From Deltaproteobacteria bacterium (lineage in GTDB: Bacteria > Myxococcota_A > UBA796 > GCA-2862545), in assembly GCA_006226595.1 (NCBI GenBank), contig SBGP01000106.1, positions 219,163-283,162 on the forward strand: DNA of 64,000 nt, written 5' to 3'. Position 1 is the stretch's first letter. Each line of letters opens with the position of its first letter. Positions 1 through 9,756 of the stretch are shown in pieces. A program made the translations under genes and the position numbers. The notes beneath the pieces were generated by a model. The model did not search any database. It had not been told where the DNA came from and saw only the letters and a list, made by a program, of their open reading frames with translations.

Positions 1-477
1 CAGCGGGTGGCGCGCGATGGTGTAGGCGCGCTTGTCGGCCGGCTTGAGGATCTTCCAGATGCGCGTGGTGACCACCGGGTAGCTGCCGATGGCGGCGCCC
101 ACCATCTTCGCGTTGTTCTGGTGGTGGTAGTCGTGGGTCTCCTTCCACACGCTGGGCGGGTTCAGCGTGTAGTAGCCGACCGCGTGCATGAACACCTTGC
201 CGGCGGTGCTCTTGCGGAAGATCGCGCCGTGCAGGTAGTCGTGGTAGAAGATGAACATCCGGACGATGGTGAGGCCCGCGAAGATGGCCGCCAGGAACTG
301 GACAATCATCGACGGGTGGAACGCGGCGACCGCCTCGAAGCCGAGCCAGACGCCGACCGTGGTCGCCCACAGGCGCCAGCTCTTGGCCTTGTCTTCGTCA
401 GCGTGGGGAAAGGTGGCCCGGACCAGCTTGGAGCCGGTGCGGGGGCCAGTTTCGACGGGGCTGGGCGCGGCGCTCAC
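1..477 (-). CDS. Fatty acid desaturase, 3'-truncated by window edge
   Basis: Membrane fatty-acid desaturase that would introduce a double bond into an acyl chain using a di-iron centre. The visible 159 residues hold two of the three histidine boxes of the family, HDYLH and HDYHH, preceded by a hydrophobic stretch (FLAAIFAGLTIVRMFIFY). The third box lies beyond the left end of the window. I chose a GTG start at 477 because GGAGGA lies six bases upstream and no better in-frame start is present. The family (FADS-like, PF00487) is clear from the boxes; the regiospecificity and the acyl carrier (CoA, ACP or lipid) cannot be told. The 195 bases upstream presumably hold its promoter. Confidence 0.85.
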   Translation of the reverse strand, partial: MSAAPSPVETGPRTGSKLVRATFPHADEDKAKSWRLWATTVGVWLGFEAVAAFHPSMIVQFLAAIFAGLTIVRMFIFYHDYLHGAIFRKSTAGKVFMHAVGYYTLNPPSVWKETHDYHHQNNAKMVGAAIGSYPVVTTRIWKILKPADKRAYTIARHPL

Positions 478-672
478 TCGAGATCCTCCGGAACCGCGGC
501 ACATCGGCAGAGGCCGAGGCAGCGTGGGTTGGGCGCGGATGTAGCCGGCGATCGGTCGGTTCGCCAGCCGCAGAGGCGCTTTTCGGCGATTTGCTGCACC
601 CCGCGGAGACCGACTCGGCGGTCACAATGGCACGAGCGTCAGCGAGGGCCCCGGTGCAAGCGGAGAATCCGC

Positions 673-3084
673 CTACATCGACTCGAGCGCGCGATGCAGC
701 GGATGATGCGGTCCACGCACGGCGACCACGAAGTCCATGGCCGCCTTTCGGCCCTCCTCGGAGAGCAGTCGGCGGAAGGGCTCGACGGGCGCGAGGAGCG
801 CCATCGCCATCGCCGGACGCGCCTGTCGCGGCGCAAACGGCGTGGTGATCGACGAGAAACGGCCGATGGGCGTGTCGCGTGAGCCCTCGTAGTGCACGCC
901 CTCGACCGGGTGGCCGAGGTCGATGAGCATCTGTGCGATGCGCACCAACCGGGAGTTCACGAGCTCGGCGGGCACGGCGTAGAACACCTGGCCCGCGGTG
1001 GGCATGGGCTTGCGCGGGTCGACGCCGAGCATGCGGGCGAGCTCGAACACCTGGGCCTCGAGCAGGGTGCTTCCCGCGAAGGTCGTGGTCACGAGCCGCA
1101 CGGCCTCGCGGATCTGATCGGCCGGTGGCAGCGTGCCGCCCCTCGCCAGGCGGATCGCGCCGAGGTTGAGCACGAGCTCGGCCCACACGACCCGGTCGGG
1201 GGAACCCTCGATGATGGCGAGGCCGCGCTCGGTGAGCGCTTCGGCCTGCTCGATGTCCCCCTCGAGGAACAGGGCCACTGCGTAGGAGCCGAGCGCGCAG
1301 GCGCGCTGGTAGGACTCGAGGGCGTCGTTCTCGCCGAGCTCTGCGGCCTGTGCGAGGTAGTGCAGCTGAGCCTGGGTGCCCTCGGCGTACTGCTTGACGG
1401 CGGCGGCGAAGAGCAGGGCGGAGGCGACGCGTTCCGGAGGCCCGACCTCGCGGGCGGCGCGCACGGCAGGCTCGCACCACTCGCTGGCGGCACCGTGGCG
1501 CTGGCGACGCAGCCACCACCACACCATCAGCATCCAGCTCGCGTCGCGCACGTCCTCGTCGTTGTGCTGGTCGCGGGCGGCCGACAGTGCGGCGGTGAGC
1601 CACGCGCCTGCCTCGTCCGGCGGCTGGTAGATGAGCAGCGAGCGCATTGCCCGCAGGGCGCGACCGACGGGAAGGTCTGCGCGCAGCGGGCTCGGCACGT
1701 CCGCGGGGCTACGTGCCGCGCGAGGGCTGTCGCCGAGGACCTCGCGGGTCATGCGGTCGAGGATCAGGCCCAGGGTAGGCAGGTCCGCGTCGAGGCGGGC
1801 GGCGGCCTCGACGTTGGTGTCGCCGCCGATCGGGTCGCCAGCGAGCTCTTCGCCGAGGTCGGGAGCCGCGGCGATCAGCCGGTTCATCGCGCGCTGCGAC
1901 TCCTGGCTGTCCCAGAAGTGGATGCCCCGCGAGGCGGAGTCGAGTGCGAAGCGGCGGGTGGGGCCGGGTACCTCGCGAAGCAGGTACAGGTCGGAGAGCT
2001 GCTCGAGGAGCAGGCGGGTGCCGACCTCGGAGAGACCGGTGGCCACCCGCGCGAAGGGGAGCGAGAACGGCCGGTCCTGGAAGACGTACAGCGCACCGAT
2101 GCGCGCGTGGTCCTCGGTGCCGAGTCCCTCGATGCCGGCTCCCTCGATCTCGGCGGCGTAGTCGGTGGGCGCGGTGTAGCGGCGTCGACGCAGGGCCTCG
2201 CCCATCTGGCGGGCGATGAGGGGAAGGCCGCCGGAGCGCTCGGCGAGCGCCTCGACGCCTTCGGGGTCGGCCTCGGTGCGGTGGTCGTCGACCACGCGCT
2301 CGAGCAGTCGGGTCGCGTCTGCAGTGGACCAGCGCTCGATGCGGTGCCGGTGTCCGCCGAGCTGGTCGGCGACGTAGCGGCTCGAGGTGGTCGCGAGCAT
2401 CCACTGCGGGTGCTCGGGCTCGAGCAGGCGCTGCACGTGGCGGGCATCCTGCACGTCGTCGAGTACGAGCAGGCGCTTGCGGGACCACAAGCGGGCGGCG
2501 AAGGCCCGGTCGAAGGCCTCGCCGGTGACGAGGTCCGGGTCGGGCAGGAGCTCGGCAAAGCCGAGGCACGCGGCGACGTCGCGCTGGACCCGGTGCAGGC
2601 GTCCCGGCTCGTCGAGCTTGGCCGCGGCGAGCCAGATGGCGCCGTCCGGGAACTCGTCCATCACCTCGTTCGCGAGCCAGCGCGCGGCGGAGGACTTGCC
2701 GATGCCGGCGGGACCCTCGAGGACCACGAGCCCGCCCTTCTCGGCGGTGAGCAGCCGGGTGAGAGACGCGAGCTCGTCGCGCTCGACCCAAGGCTCGGGC
2801 GGATCGAGCAACGCGTAGCCCCGCTCGAGCAGGCGGTTCTGCAGCTCCTCGGGTGACTTGCGCACGAGCTGGACGTAGGGCAGGCCCAGGGTCACGGCGA
2901 GCTGCATCGCGGTGTCGGTCGACACCGGGTCGCCCTTCTCGGCGGCGCGTACCGTGCGCGCGCCCATCCGCGCCCTCTCCGCAAGGTCGCTCTGCGACAG
3001 CGCGAGGGCCTTGCGGCGGGACCGCATCAGCTCGTTGTCGACCACGACTCCCGCAGGACGGCCGCGGCGCCTACCCTCTGGCAT
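673..3084 (-). CDS. XRE-type HTH / STAND NTPase / TPR regulator
   Basis: Likely signal-responsive transcriptional regulator of 803 residues in three parts. Residues about 10-65 form a Cro/C1-type helix-turn-helix (RRKALALSQSDLAERA). The middle is a STAND (NB-ARC-like) NTPase with a P-loop GPAGIGKSS, a Walker B LLVLDDVQD and a GGLPL motif. The C-terminal half is helical and TPR-like. STAND proteins act as nucleotide-controlled switches that oligomerise on ligand binding; the ligand here is unknown. The ATG at 3084 has GGGAG six bases upstream; an ATG at 3111 has no ribosome site. The frame stays open upstream into the next gene, but that part is antisense shadow. It resembles AfsR-like regulators without the SARP domain. 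A short hairpin (660-672) follows the stop. Confidence 0.8.
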   Translation of the reverse strand: MPEGRRRGRPAGVVVDNELMRSRRKALALSQSDLAERARMGARTVRAAEKGDPVSTDTAMQLAVTLGLPYVQLVRKSPEELQNRLLERGYALLDPPEPWVERDELASLTRLLTAEKGGLVVLEGPAGIGKSSAARWLANEVMDEFPDGAIWLAAAKLDEPGRLHRVQRDVAACLGFAELLPDPDLVTGEAFDRAFAARLWSRKRLLVLDDVQDARHVQRLLEPEHPQWMLATTSSRYVADQLGGHRHRIERWSTADATRLLERVVDDHRTEADPEGVEALAERSGGLPLIARQMGEALRRRRYTAPTDYAAEIEGAGIEGLGTEDHARIGALYVFQDRPFSLPFARVATGLSEVGTRLLLEQLSDLYLLREVPGPTRRFALDSASRGIHFWDSQESQRAMNRLIAAAPDLGEELAGDPIGGDTNVEAAARLDADLPTLGLILDRMTREVLGDSPRAARSPADVPSPLRADLPVGRALRAMRSLLIYQPPDEAGAWLTAALSAARDQHNDEDVRDASWMLMVWWWLRRQRHGAASEWCEPAVRAAREVGPPERVASALLFAAAVKQYAEGTQAQLHYLAQAAELGENDALESYQRACALGSYAVALFLEGDIEQAEALTERGLAIIEGSPDRVVWAELVLNLGAIRLARGGTLPPADQIREAVRLVTTTFAGSTLLEAQVFELARMLGVDPRKPMPTAGQVFYAVPAELVNSRLVRIAQMLIDLGHPVEGVHYEGSRDTPIGRFSSITTPFAPRQARPAMAMALLAPVEPFRRLLSEEGRKAAMDFVVAVRGPHHPLHRALESM

Positions 3085-3266
3085 CTCGCTCCCAGGGGGG
3101 CAAGATAGCATCGGGACGAGCGGGGGCTCGGGTTCGGGCTCGGGAAGCGCCTCGACGGCGCGTCGACCCCTTGCGTGGCTGGGCTTTTCGGCGGCCCAGA
3201 ACGCCGCGAGGCGGAGCACCGGCTCCGCGCTCGGTTCTCCGCCTCGGTCCATGACGGCCTCCGGTC

Positions 3267-6200
3267 CTAGTAGCTGAAGGTGAGCGTGCCGGAGCCCTTC
3301 TTCCACGAAGGACCGTCGACGGTGACGTAGAGCACATCGCCGGTGACCACGGGCACCGAGACGCTGTTGTTCGGCACGGTGGACCCGTTGGGGATGTGGT
3401 TGCTGCAGCCGAGCACCGCCGCTTCGTTCACGCACTCGGCGGCGCGGACGAAGAGGTAGCCGGGGTGCGCGTCGCCATCGGTGGAGGCGCTGGTGATGGT
3501 CAGCGTGCCGTCCTGGGTCGCGGTGTACTCGAAGGCCTGCTCGCGGCCGTTCGGGTTGTTGCTCGCGCCGCAGGTGGCGTACTCGCTGTAGGTGTCCACG
3601 CCGGTGCCGCTGGTCATCGTCCACGTCATCACGTCGCTGTCGACCACGGTCACCGGCACGCCGGCGCAGGGGTCGGCGACGTCGTTGGCGCACACCGTGG
3701 TGTCGCAGGCCAGGCCGGCGTGGCAGGTGTCGGCCACCTCGGTCGGGTCGCAGGTGTCGTCGAGGCCGACGTGCGGGGTGATGAAGAAGCTGCCGCTGTC
3801 GCTGAAGCCGCCCTCGTCGACGACGGTGACGCTGACGAAGCGCTCGTCGATGAGCGCGCCAGTGCCGACGCCGGGGACCGCGACGTCGAAGCTGAAGCTG
3901 TTGCCGTCCCAGGTCGTGTTGTAGGAGCTCATCGACTTCTCGACCGTCTTGCCGCCGAGGGTGACGATGGCCTTGCGCAGCTGCTGCGCGGAGCCGGTGT
4001 AGTCGTCGAGACCGGTGAGGGTGACCACGGCGTCGCGGCCGTAGTTCTGCCAGGCCACGGTCGCGCCGGACAGCTGCGGCTCGTAGGCGAAGCACACGCC
4101 GTCGAGGCACTCGCTGCCCTCGACACACATGTCGATGGTGTCGTCACCGGAGCAGGTGTCGCCGGCGCCGCGGATGGGCGGCACGGTCAGCGTGATCTCG
4201 TTGGACTGCGCGAAGCCCCAGTCCGAGAGGCTCACGGTGAGGGTGACCTCGGCGTTCGCGTCGTCGATGCTGCCGGTGAAGCTGCTGATGAAGCTGGTCG
4301 AGCCCTCGATCGGCAGGTCGAAGTCGAGGTTGACCGGCTCGCGGGTGACCTCGCCGTTCTCGTCCTTGATGACGATGGCCTTGAGCGCGTCTCCGTTCAT
4401 GTCGGTGCCGTCGAAGTCCACCTGGTACTGGGTGGCGCCGGTGCGGCGCACGGTGGCGCTGGCGAGCACGGGGGCCGCGTTGGCCTCGCACACCGGGGTC
4501 TCCGCGCCAAGCGCACAGGTGTCCCCGGCCGGCACGTCGCAGTAGGTCACCGGCGGCTGGCAGCCGAAGAAGCTGCAGGTACCGGTGCTGCACACGTCGC
4601 CCTGGGCCTGGGTGTCGACACCGGAGACGACGGCGGACTCGGAGGTGAGGCCCTCGCTGTCGACCACGGTCACCTGGGACAGCCAGCTGCCGCCGTTGAC
4701 GAAGATGCTTCCGGTGTAGGACTGCGCGCCGAACGGGGAGGGGTTCCACGCGAAGTCGAAGCCGTAGGGCTCCATGTGCCACGGGATGCCCTTGACGGCC
4801 TCGATGCTGACCTCGGCCCAGTCAGCGTTCGCGTCGTAGGCCTCGAAGTCGAGGGTCAGGCTGGAGAAGAAGCCACCCTGGAACACGCCGGTGGCCCAGA
4901 GGAGCTCGGGGGCCTCCGGGTCCAGGCAGCCGGGCACGCCGGAGAGGGTGGGGGAGCAGACCGTGCCGTCCTCGCAGGACGTCGCCCATCCTTCCAGGTC
5001 GCACTCGGCGCCCGCCGAGACCTCGACCGGAGCGGTGTAGTCGACCCAGTCGACGATGGTCGCGGTGTCGGTGGTCGCGCTCGGGTAGCCGCGGTCCTCC
5101 CAGAAGATCTCGAGGTAGTCGATGTCGGCGACGCTGCTCGCGTCGAAGGCGCCGCGGGCGACGAAGTGGCCGCCGTTCCACACCTCACCGCTGAGGTAGG
5201 CCACACCGAGGTCGAAGCTCTCGGCGCCGGTGGTCACCGCGGTGATGTGCGCGTTGATGCCCTGGTAGTGGCGGAAGTCGAAGCCCTCGAGCACGAGGAT
5301 GGACTCGGGGCCCGCCCAGTACATGGACGCGCTCTCGACCTCGATGGGGTCGTTGACGTTCTTGTCGGTGCAGGTGGCGGTGGTCCCGGTGCGGTCGTCC
5401 CAGGTGCACTCGAGACCGGGGATGGTCACGGTGCTGTCGTTCGGGTCGGTGTGCGGGTTCGGGTTGCAGTAGTTCGGGAACCCGTTGGTGTTGCCGCTGC
5501 AGTCGACGCACATGTCGCAGGCGTCGCCAACGTAGTCCTGGATCGCGTTGGTCTCGGCCTCGGGGTAGGTCAGCGACACCGTGGGGCTGGGCAAGCCGCT
5601 CGCGTCGAGGACGGCGACTTCGATGCTGGCGGCGTCGGTGAGTCCCGTGGTCGGCCAGTGGATGCTCACCGTCGAGGTCGCGGTGAACGCGTCGCCCTGC
5701 CAGTCGATGCGGCTGTCGATCACGACCGCGGACTCGCTCGCGTCGTCTCCCCAGACATCGCCGAGGATGTCGTGGATGCGCTCGACGCTGACCTTGTTCA
5801 CGTCGTGGTTTGCGTCGGTGCCCTCGAGGGTGAGCAGGTACTCGTAGTAGTCGACCTGCACGAGGGTGGCGTCGGTGATCTCGGGGGCGACGAGGTCGAC
5901 ACAGGTTCCGTCGACACAGGTGGCGCCGGTCTCGCACACGACGGTGTCGTCGCAGGTGCCGCCGGTGGTCGCCGTGCCCTCGATGGGGCCGAGGGAGAGG
6001 TGCCAGCTGCCCTCGGTGTCGCCGAGCATCTCGATCACGGCGACGAAGGCGTCCCCAGCGAGACCGTCGACGATCACGGCCTGAGCGCCGTTCGGGCCGG
6101 TGGTGCCGCCGACGGAGCACGAGATCTCGCTGCGGTCGTCGCAGTCGGTGCGCAGGGACAGGGCGGTGGGGACCAGCGTCTGCGGGTTGTCGGTGGTGAG

Positions 6201-6662
6201 CAGCCACGTGCCGTCGGCGGGCAGCGTGAACGAGACGACCGCGTTGTGGGTCGCGGGCTCGACGCAGCCGGTGCTCAGGTCCGAGGAGCCGCTGAAGCGG
6301 TGGGAGAGGTGGTAGCGACCGTCGGGCTGCGCGGTGGTGGTGTCCAGCGCGTAGCTCGGGCCGGTGACGTCGGTGCAGGTCTGCCAGTTGTTGAACGTGC
6401 AGTCTTCGGCACAGGAGGCGTCGGGGCCGTTGGCGTCGCCGTCGTCGCACTCCTCGCCGGTATCGAGCACGCCGTTGCCGCACGGGTCGGTGTCCGTGTC
6501 GGTATCGGTGTCCGTGTCGGTATCGGTGTCCGTGTCGGTATCGGTGTCGGTGTCGGTCTCGACCACACCGGTGTCGTCGTCGATCGGGTCCTCACCGGCA
6601 TCGGTGCAGGCGATGAGCGAGGCGCAGAGCGCCACCGCGAGCAGTTCGCGAGAGATCGTCAC
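3267..6662 (-). CDS. Large modular surface lipoprotein with Asp-Thr linker
   Basis: 1131-residue predicted lipoprotein. The signal peptide ends in a lipobox (SLIAC), followed by an acidic segment and a (DT)n linker at about residues 35-60. Next comes a myxobacterial cysteine-rich repeat of DUF4215 type (CGNGVLDTGEECDDGD). The rest alternates short cysteine-rich stretches with about 100-residue beta-rich, Ig-like units, each opening with wording like PEITDATL, PELLWATG, APVLASAT or PQLSGATV, so at least four tandem modules are visible. No catalytic motif was found. It probably sits on the outer face of the outer membrane as an adhesin or binding protein; the ligand is unknown. It is followed 49 bases downstream by another lipoprotein gene on the same strand. 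Confidence 0.8.
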   Translation of the reverse strand: MTISRELLAVALCASLIACTDAGEDPIDDDTGVVETDTDTDTDTDTDTDTDTDTDTDTDPCGNGVLDTGEECDDGDANGPDASCAEDCTFNNWQTCTDVTGPSYALDTTTAQPDGRYHLSHRFSGSSDLSTGCVEPATHNAVVSFTLPADGTWLLTTDNPQTLVPTALSLRTDCDDRSEISCSVGGTTGPNGAQAVIVDGLAGDAFVAVIEMLGDTEGSWHLSLGPIEGTATTGGTCDDTVVCETGATCVDGTCVDLVAPEITDATLVQVDYYEYLLTLEGTDANHDVNKVSVERIHDILGDVWGDDASESAVVIDSRIDWQGDAFTATSTVSIHWPTTGLTDAASIEVAVLDASGLPSPTVSLTYPEAETNAIQDYVGDACDMCVDCSGNTNGFPNYCNPNPHTDPNDSTVTIPGLECTWDDRTGTTATCTDKNVNDPIEVESASMYWAGPESILVLEGFDFRHYQGINAHITAVTTGAESFDLGVAYLSGEVWNGGHFVARGAFDASSVADIDYLEIFWEDRGYPSATTDTATIVDWVDYTAPVEVSAGAECDLEGWATSCEDGTVCSPTLSGVPGCLDPEAPELLWATGVFQGGFFSSLTLDFEAYDANADWAEVSIEAVKGIPWHMEPYGFDFAWNPSPFGAQSYTGSIFVNGGSWLSQVTVVDSEGLTSESAVVSGVDTQAQGDVCSTGTCSFFGCQPPVTYCDVPAGDTCALGAETPVCEANAAPVLASATVRRTGATQYQVDFDGTDMNGDALKAIVIKDENGEVTREPVNLDFDLPIEGSTSFISSFTGSIDDANAEVTLTVSLSDWGFAQSNEITLTVPPIRGAGDTCSGDDTIDMCVEGSECLDGVCFAYEPQLSGATVAWQNYGRDAVVTLTGLDDYTGSAQQLRKAIVTLGGKTVEKSMSSYNTTWDGNSFSFDVAVPGVGTGALIDERFVSVTVVDEGGFSDSGSFFITPHVGLDDTCDPTEVADTCHAGLACDTTVCANDVADPCAGVPVTVVDSDVMTWTMTSGTGVDTYSEYATCGASNNPNGREQAFEYTATQDGTLTITSASTDGDAHPGYLFVRAAECVNEAAVLGCSNHIPNGSTVPNNSVSVPVVTGDVLYVTVDGPSWKKGSGTLTFSY
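6483..6568 (-). repeat. Hexanucleotide tandem repeat encoding (Asp-Thr)n
   Basis: Runs of the six-base units GACACC, GATACC and GACACG (coding strand) encode the alternating Asp-Thr linker of the 3267-6662 lipoprotein. Gain or loss of one unit keeps the frame. Codons alternate between GAC and GAT, which breaks perfect identity. The same kind of repeat recurs at 29.4 and 58.2 kb. Confidence 0.85.
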
Positions 6663-6711
6663 GGGTTCCTCCCTGGGTGGGGTTGGTGGTTGCGGGCAAT
6701 CCCGCGCGAAG

Positions 6712-7830
6712 TCACTGGAAGAGCGGATCGAGCGCGCCCTCGGGGAGCACGATCACGTAGGAGCCCACGTCCTCACCGACCGCGCCGCGGCCGATGATGT
6801 GGGTGCGGTCCGGCGTACAGGCGACCGCGTCGAGCAGGCGGGTCTGGTCGGGGAACTCGACGCCGAAGTCCTCGAGCAGGTCCTGGAGCATCACGAGACC
6901 AGTGGACTCGGTCCACGCGATGGCGACGCCGCCGGCGAGGCTGTCGCGGCCGATGATCATCTGGTCGTCGCCGCCACAGAAAGCGTGGGCGGCCGCACTG
7001 CTCGCGCCGGGGGAGCCGACCGTGCCGAGCAGGGTGTGGCCGTCGACCACGTCCCACACCGCGGCCTTGGAGCCGAGCTGGCCCACCGCCTTGGTGCCGG
7101 CGTCGTTGACGCCGTAGAACTCGCCGGGGAAGGCCATGTTGAGGACCTCGCCCGTGCCGTCCTCGTACCAGACCGCGGGGGTACGGCTGCCATCGCCCTG
7201 AGCGAAGCCCGCCATCAGCTCGCCGTTGCGGGACATGGCGCTGATGCGGTTGCCGCCGTTGCCGAGAGGCTCGGTTGCGACCATGCCGCCGTCCGCGTCC
7301 CACAGGAAGCCGCGTCCGCTGCAGCCGCTGAATGCGAGGCCCGCGGCGAGGGTTCCGTCGGCGGAGAGCGCGTAGCCCGCGGACTGCATCGGGCAGTCGA
7401 GGGTGTCGGGGAGCGCCCCGAGCTTCACCCAGCCATCCTCCTCGGTCCAGGTGGCCGCCTGGGTGTCCTCGTCGTTCATGTAGTTGCCGTAGTCACCGAT
7501 GATCTTGGTGCCGTCGGCGCTGATGTCGTGGACGGTGTTGAAGTAGGCGCCGGTGGTGGTCTTCCACTCCAGCCCCTCGTCCTCGGTCCAGATGTAGGTG
7601 TCGCCGCCGGTCTCCCACTCCCAGAGCAGGACGTGGCCGAGGTCCGAGACCGCCGCGGGGGTGGTCGGGAACAGGAGGTAGAACCGCGGGGAGGGCGGCA
7701 CGGGTGCGGGCACCGCCTCCAGGCTCTCGGGCCGGGGCTCACCGGGAGGCACGGGCTGCTCGGTGAAGCCGTTGTCGTTCTTGCACGCGGTGAGGGCGAT
7801 CATCGCGACGAAAAGCATGCGAGCGCGCAT
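6712..7830 (-). CDS. Lipoprotein with HAF-like repeats (beta-propeller-like)
   Basis: 372-residue predicted lipoprotein: signal peptide MRARMLFVAMIALTAC with the Cys of the lipobox at residue 16. The remainder is a string of about 50-residue units built on phrases such as ISADGTKIIGDYG, LSADGTLAAGLAF, MSRNGELMAGFAQ and VNDAGTKAVGQLG, each followed by an A/P-x-W-Tx-E/D strand. This is the pattern of the HAF-type extracellular repeat family, which probably folds as a beta-propeller. No enzyme residues are recognisable. I chose the ATG at 7830 because GGAG lies just upstream; an ATG at 7818 would shorten the signal peptide too much. It lies between two other lipoprotein genes on the same strand, probably in the same transcription unit. 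Confidence 0.75.
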   Translation of the reverse strand: MRARMLFVAMIALTACKNDNGFTEQPVPPGEPRPESLEAVPAPVPPSPRFYLLFPTTPAAVSDLGHVLLWEWETGGDTYIWTEDEGLEWKTTTGAYFNTVHDISADGTKIIGDYGNYMNDEDTQAATWTEEDGWVKLGALPDTLDCPMQSAGYALSADGTLAAGLAFSGCSGRGFLWDADGGMVATEPLGNGGNRISAMSRNGELMAGFAQGDGSRTPAVWYEDGTGEVLNMAFPGEFYGVNDAGTKAVGQLGSKAAVWDVVDGHTLLGTVGSPGASSAAAHAFCGGDDQMIIGRDSLAGGVAIAWTESTGLVMLQDLLEDFGVEFPDQTRLLDAVACTPDRTHIIGRGAVGEDVGSYVIVLPEGALDPLFQ

Positions 7831-7844
7831 GGAGGCTCCAGGAA

Positions 7845-9713
7845 TCAGTTGGTGCACGAGACCGCTCCCCAGACCGCGACGTTGTCGTCTTCGTCGCACT
7901 CCGCGTAGGCCCCGCTGCCGGTGCCGATGTCGTCGACCCGCAGGTACAGGTCGCCGAGCTTGGCCCAGCTCCAGGTGATGTCGAAGGTGAGGTTGACCAC
8001 CGCGCCAGGCAGCACCGGGTCCAGCTCGCGGACCTCGACGGCGACGGGTCCCTCGGGGGTGTCGATGTACAGGGCCGCACTCACGCCCTCGGGCGTCGCG
8101 ACCGTGCCGCCGTTCGAGACCTGGGCGGCGATGCGCACCATGCTGTCGTCGTTGCAGGCATCCGCGCACACATCGACGATCTGCGCCTCGAGGTCGATCG
8201 GGGTGATGTCGATGACCGGGCGGGTGCGGAAGGTGTTGTGCTCGAGCCAGTACAGCGGCGGGGCGGTGGGGACGTGGCCGTCCTCGCCGAGGTTGGTCAC
8301 CGCGAAGTCGTGGATGGCCCAGGTGGTGCCGGCGGCGGCCCACTCGCTGTCGACGTGGCCGAGCACCGAGAGCAGCGGCATGGTCTCGTCGTTGCTGCGC
8401 ACGAAAAGCACCTCGGCGCTGCCGTCGAGGTCGACGTCGGCGACGACCGGGTACTCGTACACGGTGCCGGAGGCGTGGTCGGTGGTCGACCAGCGGACGT
8501 CACCGGTCGCCCCGTCGAAGATGAACAGCTCCTTCTCGTCGGCGTAGACCAGCTCGATGGCACCGTCGCCGTCGAAGTCGTAGCCGCTGCAGCCCGCGAT
8601 GCCGGACTTGTCCTCGACCGGGCGGGACCACACCAGCGTGCCGTCGATCTCGTAGACCTGGAACAGCGCCGGGTCGCCGGACAGGTTGCCGTCGGTGCCG
8701 CCGATGCCGATCTCGGAGGCGCCGTCGCCATCGAAGTCACCGATGCACGGGGCCGAGCCGCCGCGGCGGGCCATGTCGTTGCGGTACAGCTCGCGGCCGT
8801 CGGTGTCGAAGAACACCATGCGGGTCGCGGCGACCATGAGGATCTCGGCCTCCGGGTCGTCATCCGCGTTGAGCACCGCGCCGAAGTGGCCGTAGCCGCC
8901 GGACAGGTTGGTGTCCCACATCACGGAGCCGTCGTGCTGGTGCACCGTGTTGCCGTAGATGACCTCCTGGGTGCCGTCGAGGTCGATGTCGGCGACGATG
9001 GGCATCGTGTAGGGCACGTCGTTGTCGGTGCGCAGCTCGAAGAGCAGGCGGCCGGTGGCCCCGTCGAGGACGAGGTTGTCGGCGAGCACCTCGGGGTGAC
9101 CGTCCGCGTCGAGGTCGGCGACCGTGGCCTGCGGGTACATGCCGTCGGTGCTCTCGCGGCTGGTCCACACCTCGTGGCCCTCGTGATCGAAGAGCACCAC
9201 GCGGCGGCCCGGGTCGAAGGCGACCACGTTGGGGTAGCCATCGGCGGTGACGTCCGCGACCGCGTGCCCGGTGGCGTAGTACACGCCCGGCGCCTGCCAC
9301 AGGACCTCGCGGGTGACGCCGTCGAGCACGAGGATGCTGCCCTCGCGGGTGGTGGCGAGGTTCGACGGGAAGGTGACCATCACGATGTTCGGGTGGTCGA
9401 GCTCGTCGATGACGCCGTTGCCGTCGGTATCGGTGAGACGGGCGACCAGCGGCGGGCTGTAGCTGGAGTTCTCGACCTGGTCGTTGCCCGTGGCCGCGAA
9501 GAAGTTCCACTCCTCGTGCACGTTCCACGGGTCCGCGATGTCCGGGACCTCGCCGCAGGTCGGGTCGATCTCGGGGGCGACGGCGCTCGAGATGTCCGGG
9601 CGGCACACCGCACCGGGCTCGGGACCGATGTCCTCGCTCAGACCGATGTCCGAGTGGCAGGCGATGAGGGAGAGGGCGAGAAGCCCGGTTCCGACGGGAA
9701 GGCGGTGTGTCAT
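7845..9713 (-). CDS. FG-GAP/VCBS-like repeat lipoprotein
   Basis: 622-residue predicted lipoprotein (signal peptide ending LSLIAC). It carries many calcium-binding-like FG-GAP/VCBS units of the form VADxDxDGxxE: DTDGNGVIDELDH, VADVTADGYPNVV, VADLDADGHPEVL, VADIDLDGTQEVI, IGDFDGDGASEIG and VADVDLDGSAEVL. These usually build an integrin-alpha-like propeller. The last 140 residues look like a CARDB-type beta-sandwich (VRIAAQVSNGGTVATPEGVSAALY). A cell-surface or secreted binding role is likely. ATGs at 9719 and 9713 are both possible; neither has a strong ribosome site. Its upstream region contains the 116-bp palindrome described separately. Confidence 0.8.
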   Translation of the reverse strand: MTHRLPVGTGLLALSLIACHSDIGLSEDIGPEPGAVCRPDISSAVAPEIDPTCGEVPDIADPWNVHEEWNFFAATGNDQVENSSYSPPLVARLTDTDGNGVIDELDHPNIVMVTFPSNLATTREGSILVLDGVTREVLWQAPGVYYATGHAVADVTADGYPNVVAFDPGRRVVLFDHEGHEVWTSRESTDGMYPQATVADLDADGHPEVLADNLVLDGATGRLLFELRTDNDVPYTMPIVADIDLDGTQEVIYGNTVHQHDGSVMWDTNLSGGYGHFGAVLNADDDPEAEILMVAATRMVFFDTDGRELYRNDMARRGGSAPCIGDFDGDGASEIGIGGTDGNLSGDPALFQVYEIDGTLVWSRPVEDKSGIAGCSGYDFDGDGAIELVYADEKELFIFDGATGDVRWSTTDHASGTVYEYPVVADVDLDGSAEVLFVRSNDETMPLLSVLGHVDSEWAAAGTTWAIHDFAVTNLGEDGHVPTAPPLYWLEHNTFRTRPVIDITPIDLEAQIVDVCADACNDDSMVRIAAQVSNGGTVATPEGVSAALYIDTPEGPVAVEVRELDPVLPGAVVNLTFDITWSWAKLGDLYLRVDDIGTGSGAYAECDEDDNVAVWGAVSCTN

Positions 9714-9756
9714 GAGCATGAAGCTAAGGAATCGGCCCTTCACCTCGCCTGGCGAC

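Noticed and set aside
3396..6797. 1133-residue open frame antisense to the modular lipoprotein
   Set aside because: GC-rich DNA leaves long open frames opposite real genes. This one is dominated by Val, Gly, His and Asp, lacks a ribosome site and lies wholly opposite a gene with a signal peptide and recognisable domains.
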